This document shows, piece after piece, positions 8,083 through 14,704 of a stretch of 14,704 nt of DNA; position 1 is the first letter of the stretch, and the number at the start of each line of letters is the position of its first letter. The position numbers and the translations under genes were made by a program. The DNA lies in NCBI GenBank assembly GCA_964503615.1, contig CAZDBA010000121.1, positions 1-14,704 on the forward strand, in the 5' to 3' direction. The notes below the pieces were generated by a model that saw nothing but the letters and a program-made list of their open reading frames with translations, was not told the origin of the DNA and searched no databases. The stretch comes from CAZDBA01 sp964503615 (GTDB lineage: Bacteria > Planctomycetota > Planctomycetia > Pirellulales > Pirellulaceae).

Positions 8083-10037
8083 TTATTCCGCGTCCGCTGT
8101 GTGATAGTGGCCCATTCCTGAGAAGTAGTTCAGGATCGCAACCTCTGCGATTTCTCGATTGAAAACCAACGGCTTGTCGTGAAATTCACAGAAATCTCGG
8201 GCTTGCTTCAGCACGTCCTCAACATGACAGAATCGCATCGGGCGATTTTCCCGACGGTAGTGAAACTCAATCACTGAATCGATGACACCGTCTTGAAATT
8301 GAAAACCATATTGCTGCCTTACGATCTCAAACAACTGTCGAAACTGGGTTTCAGTTGGGTTGTTGACCTCAATTTTGTAAGGGATACGACGCAAAAACGC
8401 TTCTTCGCACAAATGCTCAGGGGCGAGGTTCGTTGCGAATATCAGCAACTGTTCGAACGGTACGTCGACTTGCCGTCCCGAGGGCAGATTCAAATAGTCG
8501 GTGCCACATTCCATCGGAACAATCCAGCGGTTTAGAAGCTCTGAGGTCGTTGTTCGTTGACGGCCAAAGTCATCAACAACCAAACATCCACAATTGCTTT
8601 TCAGGTGAATCGGGGCTTCGATAATACGTGTAACCGGATTCAGTTTGCATTCAAGATGCTCTAACGTTAACTCACCACCGACCACAATAGTTGGACGCTT
8701 GATCCGAACCCAGCGATCGTCAAAAACAGGATCCGATGTCAAACCAGATTGCTCCGGCAACGGAGCGGCTTCGTGCACTGTTGGATCGTACATACGAATC
8801 ATCTCCCGCCCCACGCACAGCGTTCGAGGGATCCAGATGTACGGTTGCATGGCTCGAATCGCTCGTTTGGCGATACTCGTTTTACCATTTCCGGGAGGGC
8901 CAAACAGAAACATACTGCTTCCTGAGTTGATCGCTTGACCGAGTTGACCAATCAAAAGTTTACTAATTAACAGGCCATCCATGGCGGCCAGCACGTCTTC
9001 GTATTTTGACTTGACGTGCTTGATCGACTGACGAAAACAGGAATCGCGATAGTCAGCAAACGGTACTGGTGCTGCACCACAATAAGTACTGACGGTCAAC
9101 GCGAGCCGAGCTTGCTCGACGCCTTTGGGAGTGAGTTCGTAGTGATAGTCGCCTCCCATTGATGACCCCTTGTAGGCAACAAGCAAGTCTTTCTTTAGCG
9201 AGTTCAGTACAGGCTCAATCACGATATAGGGCACCCGCACTTGTCGCGCGATCGTGTTGCCCATCTGGGAACCGTGAAGAAACAGATACCGCAGAACAAG
9301 CGGATACATATCGTTGTTCGTTAGCCCTGATTCTTTAAGCGTGCGAATTGCACGAGGAATAAAGATATCCTCGGGCTGCGAAACGTTTTGCCGCGCAGTT
9401 TTGGGGACAACCGATGATGGAGTTGAGTTAATCGATTTTTCAGCTGCCAACTGAGCTGCTAATTGCGGGTTTTGTTCAGCTGACTCCATAGTTTGCTGGG
9501 CCGATTGCGGTGGTTGTTGGGCAGGCTTAGGAACCATTCGTTGCGGTATGGCTTTTTCGATCTGCTGCTGAATTTGTTGTTGCTGTCTGGCCTGTTGCTG
9601 AGCCGCCTGTTGTTGGGTTGCTTGTTGCTGCTGTGCTTGTTGTTGCTGCTGTGCTTGTTGTTGCTGCTGTGCTTGTTGTTGAGCTGCTTGTTGCTGAGCT
9701 GCTTGTTGCTGAGCTGCTTGTTGCTGAGCTGCTTNNNNNNNNNNNNNNNNNNNNNNNNNNNNNNNNNNNNNNNNNNNNNNNNNNNNNNNNNNNNNNNNNN
9801 NNNNNNNNNNNNNNNNNNNNNNNNNNNNNNNNNNTGGGCTGCTTGTTGCTGGGCTGCTTGTTGCTGGGCTGCTTGGGGTTGACCACCCTGAGCCCGGCGG
9901 ACCAGTTGTTGAACTTGCTCCCGCACCTGTTGTTGATTGGCAGGTTGCTGGGGCACAACAGGCTGTTCAACAGCAGGTTGTGGAGTAAGTGAGTTGCTGA
10001 GCTTGGCGGTGTAAGCGTCAAATTGTTGTTGGTCCAT
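8083..10037 (-). CDS. AAA+ ATPase with Gln/Ala-rich repeat N-terminus and winged-helix-like segment (interrupted by an assembly gap)
   Basis: The start is the ATG at 10037 (MDQQQFDAYT). After about 67 visible residues, Gln-rich and ending in AAQQQ repeats, the frame meets 100 N. Beyond the gap, AAQQQ repeats resume in a shifted frame and run straight into the ATPase without a stop. The Met at 9537 is therefore internal, and the frame change reflects the placeholder gap. Numbered from that Met: a winged-helix-like segment (about 62-147, ending YHYELTPKGVEQARLAL); Walker A GPPGNGKT at 213-220 (8878-8901); Walker B CLVVDDFG at 318-325; sensor-1-like FATN at 367-370; Arg-finger-like FLRRIP at 381-386; and a sensor-2-like RPMRFCHVEDVL near the end. 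About 100 residues separate Walker A and B, longer than usual for AAA+ proteins. Visible length is at least 616 residues plus the gap. It is probably a motor acting on protein or DNA partners; targets are unknown. It is divergent from the ABC transporter genes. Confidence 0.85.
9561..9894 (-). repeat. CAG/CAA-rich tandem repeat coding poly-Gln/Ala, collapsed at the assembly gap
   Basis: On the minus strand the units code AAQQQ (15 bases) on both sides of the gap, then AQQQQQ (18 bases) and degenerate QQQ stretches towards the ATPase domain. As read on the plus strand, the 15-base unit is TTGTTGCTGRGCTGC, with R=A to the left of the gap and R=G to the right of it. The two versions on the two sides suggest at least two waves of duplication. 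The encoded tract is expected to be disordered or prone to helical self-association, like other poly-Gln segments. Confidence 0.85.
9735..9834. other. Assembly gap (100 N)
   Basis: Exactly 100 N, a usual placeholder for a gap of unknown size. It sits inside the 15-base repeat of the ATPase gene. The flanks end at unit position 2 (TT) and restart at unit position 8 (TGGGCTGC), so continuous repeats would need 5+15k missing bases. The reading frame independently needs a length of 2 modulo 3, which 5+15k always satisfies and 100 does not. Confidence 0.95.
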
Positions 10038-10085
10038 TTTGAAATCCGTTAGCAGTGCCTGTGTCTGAGGAGGAGGTTCGTCGTG

Positions 10086-10095
10086 TTAGATCTAA
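10086..10095. promoter_or_regulatory. Palindrome TTAGATCTAA (candidate operator 1)
   Basis: Perfect 10-bp palindrome with an AGATCT core, 49 bases upstream of the minus-strand ATPase start. It shares its 6-base core with two further palindromes downstream. The binding protein is unknown. Confidence 0.35.
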
Positions 10096-10126
10096 AACAA
10101 TCCCTACAATGCGAAATCTCGCTTTA

Positions 10127-10136
10127 TCAGATCTGA
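10127..10136. promoter_or_regulatory. Palindrome TCAGATCTGA (candidate operator 2)
   Basis: Perfect 10-bp palindrome with an AGATCT core, centred 41 bases from the first one. That is close to four helical turns, so both would face the same side of the DNA. Confidence 0.35.
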
Positions 10137-10232
10137 AAACTCAACGGAGATTCCAGATCAAATTCTCGCTTAGTAAACATCAGTTCCCTGTTTTTCTAAG
10201 CTGTGAGGTAAGTTTGCGTGGCAGATCCCTTA

Positions 10233-10242
10233 AAAGATCTTT
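10233..10242. promoter_or_regulatory. Palindrome AAAGATCTTT (candidate operator 3)
   Basis: Perfect 10-bp palindrome with an AGATCT core, centred 106 bases from the second one, close to ten helical turns. It lies about 120 bases before the ABC ATPase start. Confidence 0.35.
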
Positions 10243-10278
10243 CCACCCATGTTTGTTTCGCCAAAACAATGCCCAAGG

Positions 10279-10363
10279 CATGAGTCACGCCCGACTTCAA
10301 ACTGGCTATATGGAAAAATCGGGCTACCAATCCTTAGAGTCCCTAAAATTTGCGTCACTCATG
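10279..10363 (+). promoter_or_regulatory. Inverted repeat covering the start codon of the ABC ATPase gene
   Basis: CATGAGTCACGC at 10279-10290 can pair with GCGTCACTCATG at 10352-10363, giving 11 of 12 pairs with one C-C mismatch. The right arm includes the ATG at 10361-10363. In the transcript this would form a long hairpin with a 61-base loop that hides the start codon; in DNA the arms could instead be two protein-binding half-sites. The left arm itself contains the near-palindrome TGAGTCA. Confidence 0.35.
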
Positions 10364-11128
10364 ATTCACGTACGTCAACTCAGAAAGTCTTACCGCGAAC
10401 TCCAAGAGCCCTTTGTCGCTCTGGACTCGATCAGTTTTGACGCGATGGCCGGGCAAATCATGGGACTGCTGGGACCTAACGGAGCCGGCAAAACTACCTG
10501 CCTACGAATTCTGAGCACCGTCTTAAAGCCGACTGGCGGACAGGCGATCGTCAACGGTTTTGATGTAGTCAAAGACGACGAAAAAGTCCGCCACCAAATC
10601 GGTTTCGTTTCGGTAAACACTGCGATTTACGATCGCATGACTGCCTGGGAAATGGTCGAGTATTTTGGGCGGCTATATGGAATGTCAGTGGAACAATTGC
10701 AAATCCGCATGGAAGCCGTTTTTGAACGATTCCAAATGAACGAAATTAGAAACACATTGGGCAGCAAAATGTCCACAGGGATGAAACAAAAAGTCTCCAT
10801 CGCCCGCGCAATTATTCACGATCCCCCGGTGTTAATTTTTGATGAAGCCACCTCGGGGTTGGATATCCTGGTCGCGCGTGAGGTTCTGAATGTCGTCGAA
10901 CAATTACGCGACAACGGGAAATGCATTGTTTATTCTTCGCACATCATGTCCGAAGTAAGTCGCCTGTGTGATCGAATTGCGGTTATGAACCGAGGCCAAA
11001 TTTTGGCACAGGGAACCATCCAGGAACTTTCAGAGCAAAACGGCGAAGACGACCTCGAAGAGCTGTTCTATCAACTGATCGCTCGCCACGAACAACAATA
11101 CGCTCATTCTGTCGTTTGCGAACTATGA
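10361..11128 (+). CDS. ABC transporter ATP-binding protein (NatA type)
   Basis: The protein has 255 residues from the ATG at 10361, which gives the compact N-terminus MIHVRQLRKSY usual for this family. Motifs seen: Walker A GPNGAGKTT (38-46), a signature loop MSTGMKQK (137-144) in place of LSGGQ, Walker B VLIFDEATSGLD (157-168) and an H-loop with His at YSSH (194). The Q-loop region reads GFVSVNTAIYDRMT with no obvious Gln, a pattern I associate with NatA-like exporters. It should hydrolyse ATP to drive the permease encoded by the next gene, with which it overlaps by 4 bases (ATGA). The frame stays open about 100 codons further upstream, with possible Mets at 10055, 10109, 10280 and 10310, but that extension lacks domain-like composition. 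By family the pair would export sodium ions or small molecules; the substrate cannot be told. Confidence 0.88.
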   Translation: MIHVRQLRKSYRELQEPFVALDSISFDAMAGQIMGLLGPNGAGKTTCLRILSTVLKPTGGQAIVNGFDVVKDDEKVRHQIGFVSVNTAIYDRMTAWEMVEYFGRLYGMSVEQLQIRMEAVFERFQMNEIRNTLGSKMSTGMKQKVSIARAIIHDPPVLIFDEATSGLDILVAREVLNVVEQLRDNGKCIVYSSHIMSEVSRLCDRIAVMNRGQILAQGTIQELSEQNGEDDLEELFYQLIARHEQQYAHSVVCEL

Positions 11129-13377
11129 ACTGGTCTAACGTAAAACTTATTTTCTGCCGTGAGCTACGGGATCAAGTTCGTGATCGTCGAACTTTGTTCA
11201 CCGTCGTGATCCTGCCATTGGTGCTTTATCCAATGTTAGGTATGTCGCTCATTCAAGTAACCCAGTTCATGCGCGAACACCCCACCAAAATCTGGGTTGT
11301 GGGTGCTGAGAACCTACCGGAAGATCCAGCACTGGTGACCGACGGTCAGATCGACCCACAATGGGTCGTGCCCGAACAACAGCGACTGATGCAACTTGAG
11401 TTTTCGGACGAAAACGATCAGGAATTCCAATTGCTTGTTGAGCAATTCAAAAAGACAGGCCAAAACAAACACGGCTCTGAACTTGTTGACCGACTTATTC
11501 AAAGTCAAATGGCACTGCGAGACGTCGATTTGGCAGTGTTCATTCCGGCCAAGATAGAGCTCGGTCAGGACAAGGCGGAAACGCAGGGTTCGGGAGTTTA
11601 TATCTTTACCAACTCCGCCAGTGACAAATCAAAAATAGCTTTCGAACGGTTCAACTCAATTCTAAGCGGATGGCAAAGTTCTGTTTTCAACGACATGTTG
11701 AAAACCAAGGACATTTCGCTACAGGATGCAAAGCCGATCAAGGTCGCCTCTGCAGATGTGGCAGCTAAATCAGAAAAACGGGCCGCGATGTGGTCCAAAG
11801 TCCTTCCTTTGGTCATCATGATCTGGTGCTTAACAGGTGCTTTTTATCCAGCGATCGACCTTGTGGCTGGCGAAAAAGAACGCGGAACGTTTGAAACGCT
11901 TCTCAGCAGCCCAGCTCATCGAAGTGAAATCGCTTATGGCAAACTGTTCACAGTGATGGTGTTCAGCATCGTGACCGCAATCCTGAACTTGTTAAGTATG
12001 GGATTCACGGGGCTGTTCGTAATGAGCCGTATGACCAGTCTTTCTGGCATCGCCGGCGGTGCGATGCCGATGCTGGGACCACCTCCTGCCTCCGCAGTCT
12101 TGTGGCTGTTATTAGCCTTAGTTCCTGTTGCCGCGCTGTTTTCGGCGATGTCACTTGCTGCCGCTGCCTTTGCCAGAAGTAGCAAAGAGGGACAATATTA
12201 TTTGGTGCCGTTGATCATGATCTCGATGCCATTGATGATGCTGCCCATGTTGCCTGCTGCCAAGCTGGATATGGGAACAAGCCTGATTCCGATCACCGGA
12301 TTGATGCTTTTACTAAGAGGACTGATCGAAGGTAACTACACCGACGCTTTACAATTTGGTGCTCCTGTCGTTGCGGTTACGCTTGTTTGTTGCTGGCTGT
12401 CAATCCGCTGGGTCGTAAACCAGTTCAATAGCGAGTCAGTTTTATTCCGCGCAAGCGAACGATTCGGGCTTGGCGTGTGGGTCAAACAAGTCATCCGCGA
12501 CCGAAACGAGATGCCTCTGATCAGCCATGCTGTGTTTTGCACAGTTATTGTACTGGTTATCAAGTTCTTTATCGGATTTGCGATGCAGGTTCCAACGTCC
12601 TGGAATCACTTTGCAAAACAGACTTTAATCGTTCTAGTCGTATCGGTTGCTTTGCCTGCTGTCATGATGGCGTTGGCACTGACAACCCGCGCCGCTAGTG
12701 CGTTAAGGTTAAGGCTTTGTCGGATTCCGGTTGCAGCCGCGGCCGTTCTGCTTGCGATCCTGCTGCACCCATTGGTTATGTGGGCAAGCGCCTTGGTAAT
12801 GCAAATCTATCCACCGACCGAAGATCTGTTGGGGATGGAGTCGGTGATGGCAAACATTATGGCCGACGCTCCTTCGATGTTCGTTATTCTATTGGTTTTT
12901 GCTTTGGCCCCAGCCGTAACTGAAGAATTGGCGTTTCGCGGATTTATTTTGTCCGGTTTGGAATCGATGAAAAGCAAATGGTTGCCCGTGATTCTCAGTG
13001 CTCTGTTTTTCGGCGCCGCGCATTCGATCATCCAACAGTCGATCATTACGTTCGGAGTCGGTGTTGTCTTAGGTATCATCGCGATTCAAACTCGCAGCCT
13101 GATCCCTTGTATCCTTTACCACGCCACGCATAACGGGTTGAGTGTTGTCATCACACAGTACTCGTTTGAGACAGGCCCGCTTTCAGTGATCGCGGACCAA
13201 AGTTCTGATGGGTTCCAGTACGCTTTGATACCGGGTATCGTAATGACGGTTGCCGGAGTCGCGTTGCTGATTTGGTTTCTCAAACTTACCCCCAAAATGG
13301 AAGGTAAGAAGTGGAACGGTTGGCCCACATGGGTCCTGAGTGCGATTTCCAAAGTCAAACCAGTAGAAAACAAGTAA
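11125..13377 (+). CDS. ABC-2 type permease (NatB-like) fused to a CPBP/CAAX-like intramembrane protease
   Basis: The protein has 750 residues. The ATG at 11125 overlaps the previous stop as ATGA, the classic coupled arrangement; an in-frame TTG at 11116 is less likely. The N-terminal half is an ABC-2 permease: one membrane segment (about 23-45), a large extracytoplasmic domain (about 46-220), then a membrane block containing DLVAGEKERGTFETLLSSP, the typical cytoplasmic coupling motif. The C-terminal half (about 570-700) is a CPBP family protease with all usual motifs: EELAFR (E600, E601, R605), FGAAH (F629, H633) and HATHN (H666, N670). The catalytic residues look intact, so proteolysis in the membrane is plausible. 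Fusions of this kind are, from memory, annotated in planctomycetes. With the ATPase it forms a likely exporter; the protease may process an exported peptide, modify a partner or give self-immunity, which is inference. Confidence 0.9.
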   Translation: MNWSNVKLIFCRELRDQVRDRRTLFTVVILPLVLYPMLGMSLIQVTQFMREHPTKIWVVGAENLPEDPALVTDGQIDPQWVVPEQQRLMQLEFSDENDQEFQLLVEQFKKTGQNKHGSELVDRLIQSQMALRDVDLAVFIPAKIELGQDKAETQGSGVYIFTNSASDKSKIAFERFNSILSGWQSSVFNDMLKTKDISLQDAKPIKVASADVAAKSEKRAAMWSKVLPLVIMIWCLTGAFYPAIDLVAGEKERGTFETLLSSPAHRSEIAYGKLFTVMVFSIVTAILNLLSMGFTGLFVMSRMTSLSGIAGGAMPMLGPPPASAVLWLLLALVPVAALFSAMSLAAAAFARSSKEGQYYLVPLIMISMPLMMLPMLPAAKLDMGTSLIPITGLMLLLRGLIEGNYTDALQFGAPVVAVTLVCCWLSIRWVVNQFNSESVLFRASERFGLGVWVKQVIRDRNEMPLISHAVFCTVIVLVIKFFIGFAMQVPTSWNHFAKQTLIVLVVSVALPAVMMALALTTRAASALRLRLCRIPVAAAAVLLAILLHPLVMWASALVMQIYPPTEDLLGMESVMANIMADAPSMFVILLVFALAPAVTEELAFRGFILSGLESMKSKWLPVILSALFFGAAHSIIQQSIITFGVGVVLGIIAIQTRSLIPCILYHATHNGLSVVITQYSFETGPLSVIADQSSDGFQYALIPGIVMTVAGVALLIWFLKLTPKMEGKKWNGWPTWVLSAISKVKPVENK

Positions 13378-13388
13378 CAACAACTTCT

Positions 13389-13434
13389 CTTATCCAGGCA
13401 GGTAAATTCGTGCCTTGCCTCGATAAGTCGTTTT
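13389..13434 (+). terminator. Rho-independent terminator-like hairpin after the ABC transporter operon
   Basis: CTTATCCAGGCA at 13389-13400 pairs with TGCCTCGATAAG at 13416-13427 (11 of 12 pairs, one C-C mismatch), with a 15-base loop. It is followed by TCGTTTT, a short T-run at 13431-13434. It lies 11 bases after the permease stop and before the amidohydrolase, so the amidohydrolase probably has its own transcript or depends on read-through. Confidence 0.5.
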
Positions 13435-13456
13435 CCTGAACTCCGTTCCTGTTTCC

Positions 13457-14695
13457 ATGTCAAAATCGTTCGACGAAAATACTGACTTGCTCGGCTATCG
13501 AGCCAAGTGGGTATTCCCTGTCGATCGACCACCCATCGAGAACGGGATTGTTATCTGCTCTGGTAACTCGGTCCATTCAGTTGAACCTTTTAACGGTCAA
13601 CAATGCTCGGGCAACGTGATCGACTTGGGTGACGTTGCGATCATTCCCGGAATGGTGAATGCTCATACGCACCTGGAGTTCAGTGATCTGACCAAACCGC
13701 TAGGCGATCCCAAGGCCGGTTTCACGAACTGGATGAGAACCCTGAATTCGCATCAGCAATCTACGACTGCGTTATCTGACTCACATAAACATGCATCCAT
13801 TCAAGCGGGAATTGCCGAGTCGCTTGCTGCGGGCGTCGTTGCAATTGGTGAAATTGCGACCGATACATGGAGCGATTTAGCTTATGCTTCCGACTTATGC
13901 GGCGTTGTTTTTCATGAGCAGCGCGGGAACAATCCACTCGAAGCATTCTCCAAAACCAATGAAGTTTCTGCGGCAGTCAACCAGTTTGATGTACCCGGTT
14001 GGACCTCAGCGGTCAGCCCTCATGCTCCCTACTCAACGGCGCTTACGCTTTTTCAAGCTTTAGTCAGCCGCGCAGCAAAATCAAAGACCCGTGTTGCCAT
14101 ACATTTGGCGGAGACGCTGGAAGAAGTAGAATTTATCGAAACGGGGGCAGGGCCGTTTGCCAATATGCTGAACGAAATGGGGATTTCGTTTCAACGTTCC
14201 GCTGGAGCGATCAACGTTGGTGATTACCTGAAGACTTTGGCACAAACCGAGGCGTTGATCATTCATGGCAACTACCTGAACGTTGAAGAATTGGAATTCA
14301 TCGCCCAGCATGAAAACTTGCATCTCGTTTTTTGTCCACGAACACACAGCTACTTTGGACACAAAGAATACCCACTTCGTACGATGCTGGATCTGAAGAT
14401 CAATGTCGCGGTCGGCACCGAGTCCCGTGCGTCCAATCCGGACCTGAATTTGTTTGCGGAGCTCCAGCAGATTGCAGCAACTCAACCTTCTGTTTCGCCG
14501 ACTGAGATCTTGCGGATGGGAACTGAGTCCGGTGCCAAAGTGCTGAATCTGCAAAAGCGATTTGGCACGATTGCCACAGGTAAATCTATCAAGCTATGCA
14601 TGATTTCCAATCCACAGGGAATCAACAAAGAACAGGATCTATTCCACTCCAATTCAGTCTGCATCCCGCTCAACAGCCACCCGCGCGAAGTTTAA
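13457..14695 (+). CDS. Amidohydrolase family protein (TRZ/ATZ/aminofutalosine-deaminase-like) with D-to-E change at a metal ligand
   Basis: The protein has 412 residues, a full family length. The N-terminal beta-sandwich strand is followed by IIPGMVNAHTHLEF with the HxH metal pair H70/H72. Other ligands and catalytic residues: H216 and E219 in IHLAET, H270 in IIHGNY, and CPRTHSYFGH (about 294-303), a motif typical of this branch. The last conserved motif, normally GTDS, reads GTES with Glu322 (codon GAG at 14420-14422), followed by the normal RASNPDLNLF. No signal peptide is seen, so it is cytoplasmic. Family members deaminate or hydrolyse N-heterocyclic compounds; a role as aminofutalosine deaminase in menaquinone synthesis is possible but unproven, since no other menaquinone gene is in the window. 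It follows the ABC transporter genes by 79 bases with a terminator-like hairpin in between. The Glu could lower activity, shift metal preference or be a base error. Confidence 0.85.
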   Translation: MSKSFDENTDLLGYRAKWVFPVDRPPIENGIVICSGNSVHSVEPFNGQQCSGNVIDLGDVAIIPGMVNAHTHLEFSDLTKPLGDPKAGFTNWMRTLNSHQQSTTALSDSHKHASIQAGIAESLAAGVVAIGEIATDTWSDLAYASDLCGVVFHEQRGNNPLEAFSKTNEVSAAVNQFDVPGWTSAVSPHAPYSTALTLFQALVSRAAKSKTRVAIHLAETLEEVEFIETGAGPFANMLNEMGISFQRSAGAINVGDYLKTLAQTEALIIHGNYLNVEELEFIAQHENLHLVFCPRTHSYFGHKEYPLRTMLDLKINVAVGTESRASNPDLNLFAELQQIAATQPSVSPTEILRMGTESGAKVLNLQKRFGTIATGKSIKLCMISNPQGINKEQDLFHSNSVCIPLNSHPREV

Positions 14696-14704
14696 GGTTT
14701 TGGA

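Larger units (their letters stand above)
10038..10360. promoter_or_regulatory. Divergent intergenic region between the ATPase (-) and ABC transporter (+) genes
   Basis: About 320 bases separate the two divergent starts. The region holds three perfect 10-bp palindromes with the same AGATCT core (10086-10095, 10127-10136, 10233-10242) and a 12-bp inverted repeat with one mismatch whose right arm covers the ABC ATPase start codon. Extra AGATC half-matches occur near 10153 and 10222. A purine run GAGGAGGAGG at 10067-10076 resembles a Shine-Dalgarno sequence but lies about 30 bases from the next ATG, too far to serve it. No clear sigma-70 promoter could be picked by eye. The + frame stays open through the region, but its translation does not look like a protein domain. 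Confidence 0.5.

Noticed and set aside
9459..9734. Separate Asn/Ser/Lys-rich minus-strand protein (NKQLS repeats) after the gap
   Set aside because: This appears only if the 100 N are read as real length. The correct frame after the gap reads AAQQQ repeats and joins the ATPase without a stop.
9493..9882. Plus-strand Leu-rich frame across the assembly gap
   Set aside because: It is the complement of the poly-Gln codons (CAG/CAA reads as CTG/TTG) and so gives artificial Leu runs. The minus-strand frame continues into a clear AAA+ domain.
9561..9894. Short tandem repeats that might suggest a CRISPR array
   Set aside because: Units of 15 and 18 bases abut directly with no unique spacers and keep the coding frame, so this is a coding repeat.
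10067..10076. GAGGAGGAGG as a strong ribosome binding site
   Set aside because: The next in-frame ATG (10109) is over 30 bases away, too far for normal initiation, and the protein from there has no family-like N-terminus.
11116..11124. TTG start for the permease three codons upstream of the ATG
   Set aside because: The ATG at 11125 overlaps the previous stop as ATGA, the usual coupled start, and TTG starts are rarer.

Overview
The window looks like chromosomal DNA from a planctomycete, most likely a marine Pirellulaceae-type organism. This is inferred from the gene families: an exported squalene-cyclase-like toroid next to a very long exported protein with a TlpA-like end, an ABC permease fused to a CPBP protease, and a Gln-rich AAA+ ATPase. 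Most starts also lack a clear Shine-Dalgarno sequence, and base composition is moderate. No rRNA, tRNA, CRISPR array, transposase or phage gene was seen. A run of 100 N (9735-9834) marks an assembly gap.

Region 1 (1-6122, + strand) is a tight three-gene unit. It holds the 3' part of a large protein with a Pro/Gln pentapeptide tract and coiled coils, then a secreted alpha-toroid (prenyltransferase/squalene-oxidase repeat) protein, then a 1115-residue secreted protein. That last protein carries about eight small beta-rich repeats, two jelly-roll-like segments and a C-terminal TlpA-like thioredoxin fold whose redox motif is WSGPC instead of WCGPC. Spacings of 29 and 8 bases suggest co-transcription. 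This is the best candidate in the window for an undescribed envelope system.

Region 2 (6123-8082) has a non-coding stretch of about 300 bases, then a polysaccharide flippase (MATE/Wzx superfamily), then a short convergent intergenic region that may form a two-way terminator.

Region 3 (8083-10037, - strand) is one AAA+ ATPase gene with a winged-helix-like segment and a long Gln/Ala repeat N-terminus. The assembly gap lies inside that 15-base repeat and makes the gene look frameshifted. The phase of the repeat predicts a true gap of 15k+5 bases, and that same length class restores the reading frame.

Region 4 (10038-14704, + strand) starts with a divergent intergenic region holding three 10-bp AGATCT-centred palindromes and an inverted repeat over the next start codon. 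Then come a NatA-type ABC ATPase and, overlapping it by ATGA, a NatB-type permease fused to an intact CPBP (CAAX-like) protease. A terminator-like hairpin follows. Last is an amidohydrolase resembling the aminofutalosine/TRZ-ATZ deaminase branch, in which the usual metal-binding Asp of the GTDS motif reads as Glu.
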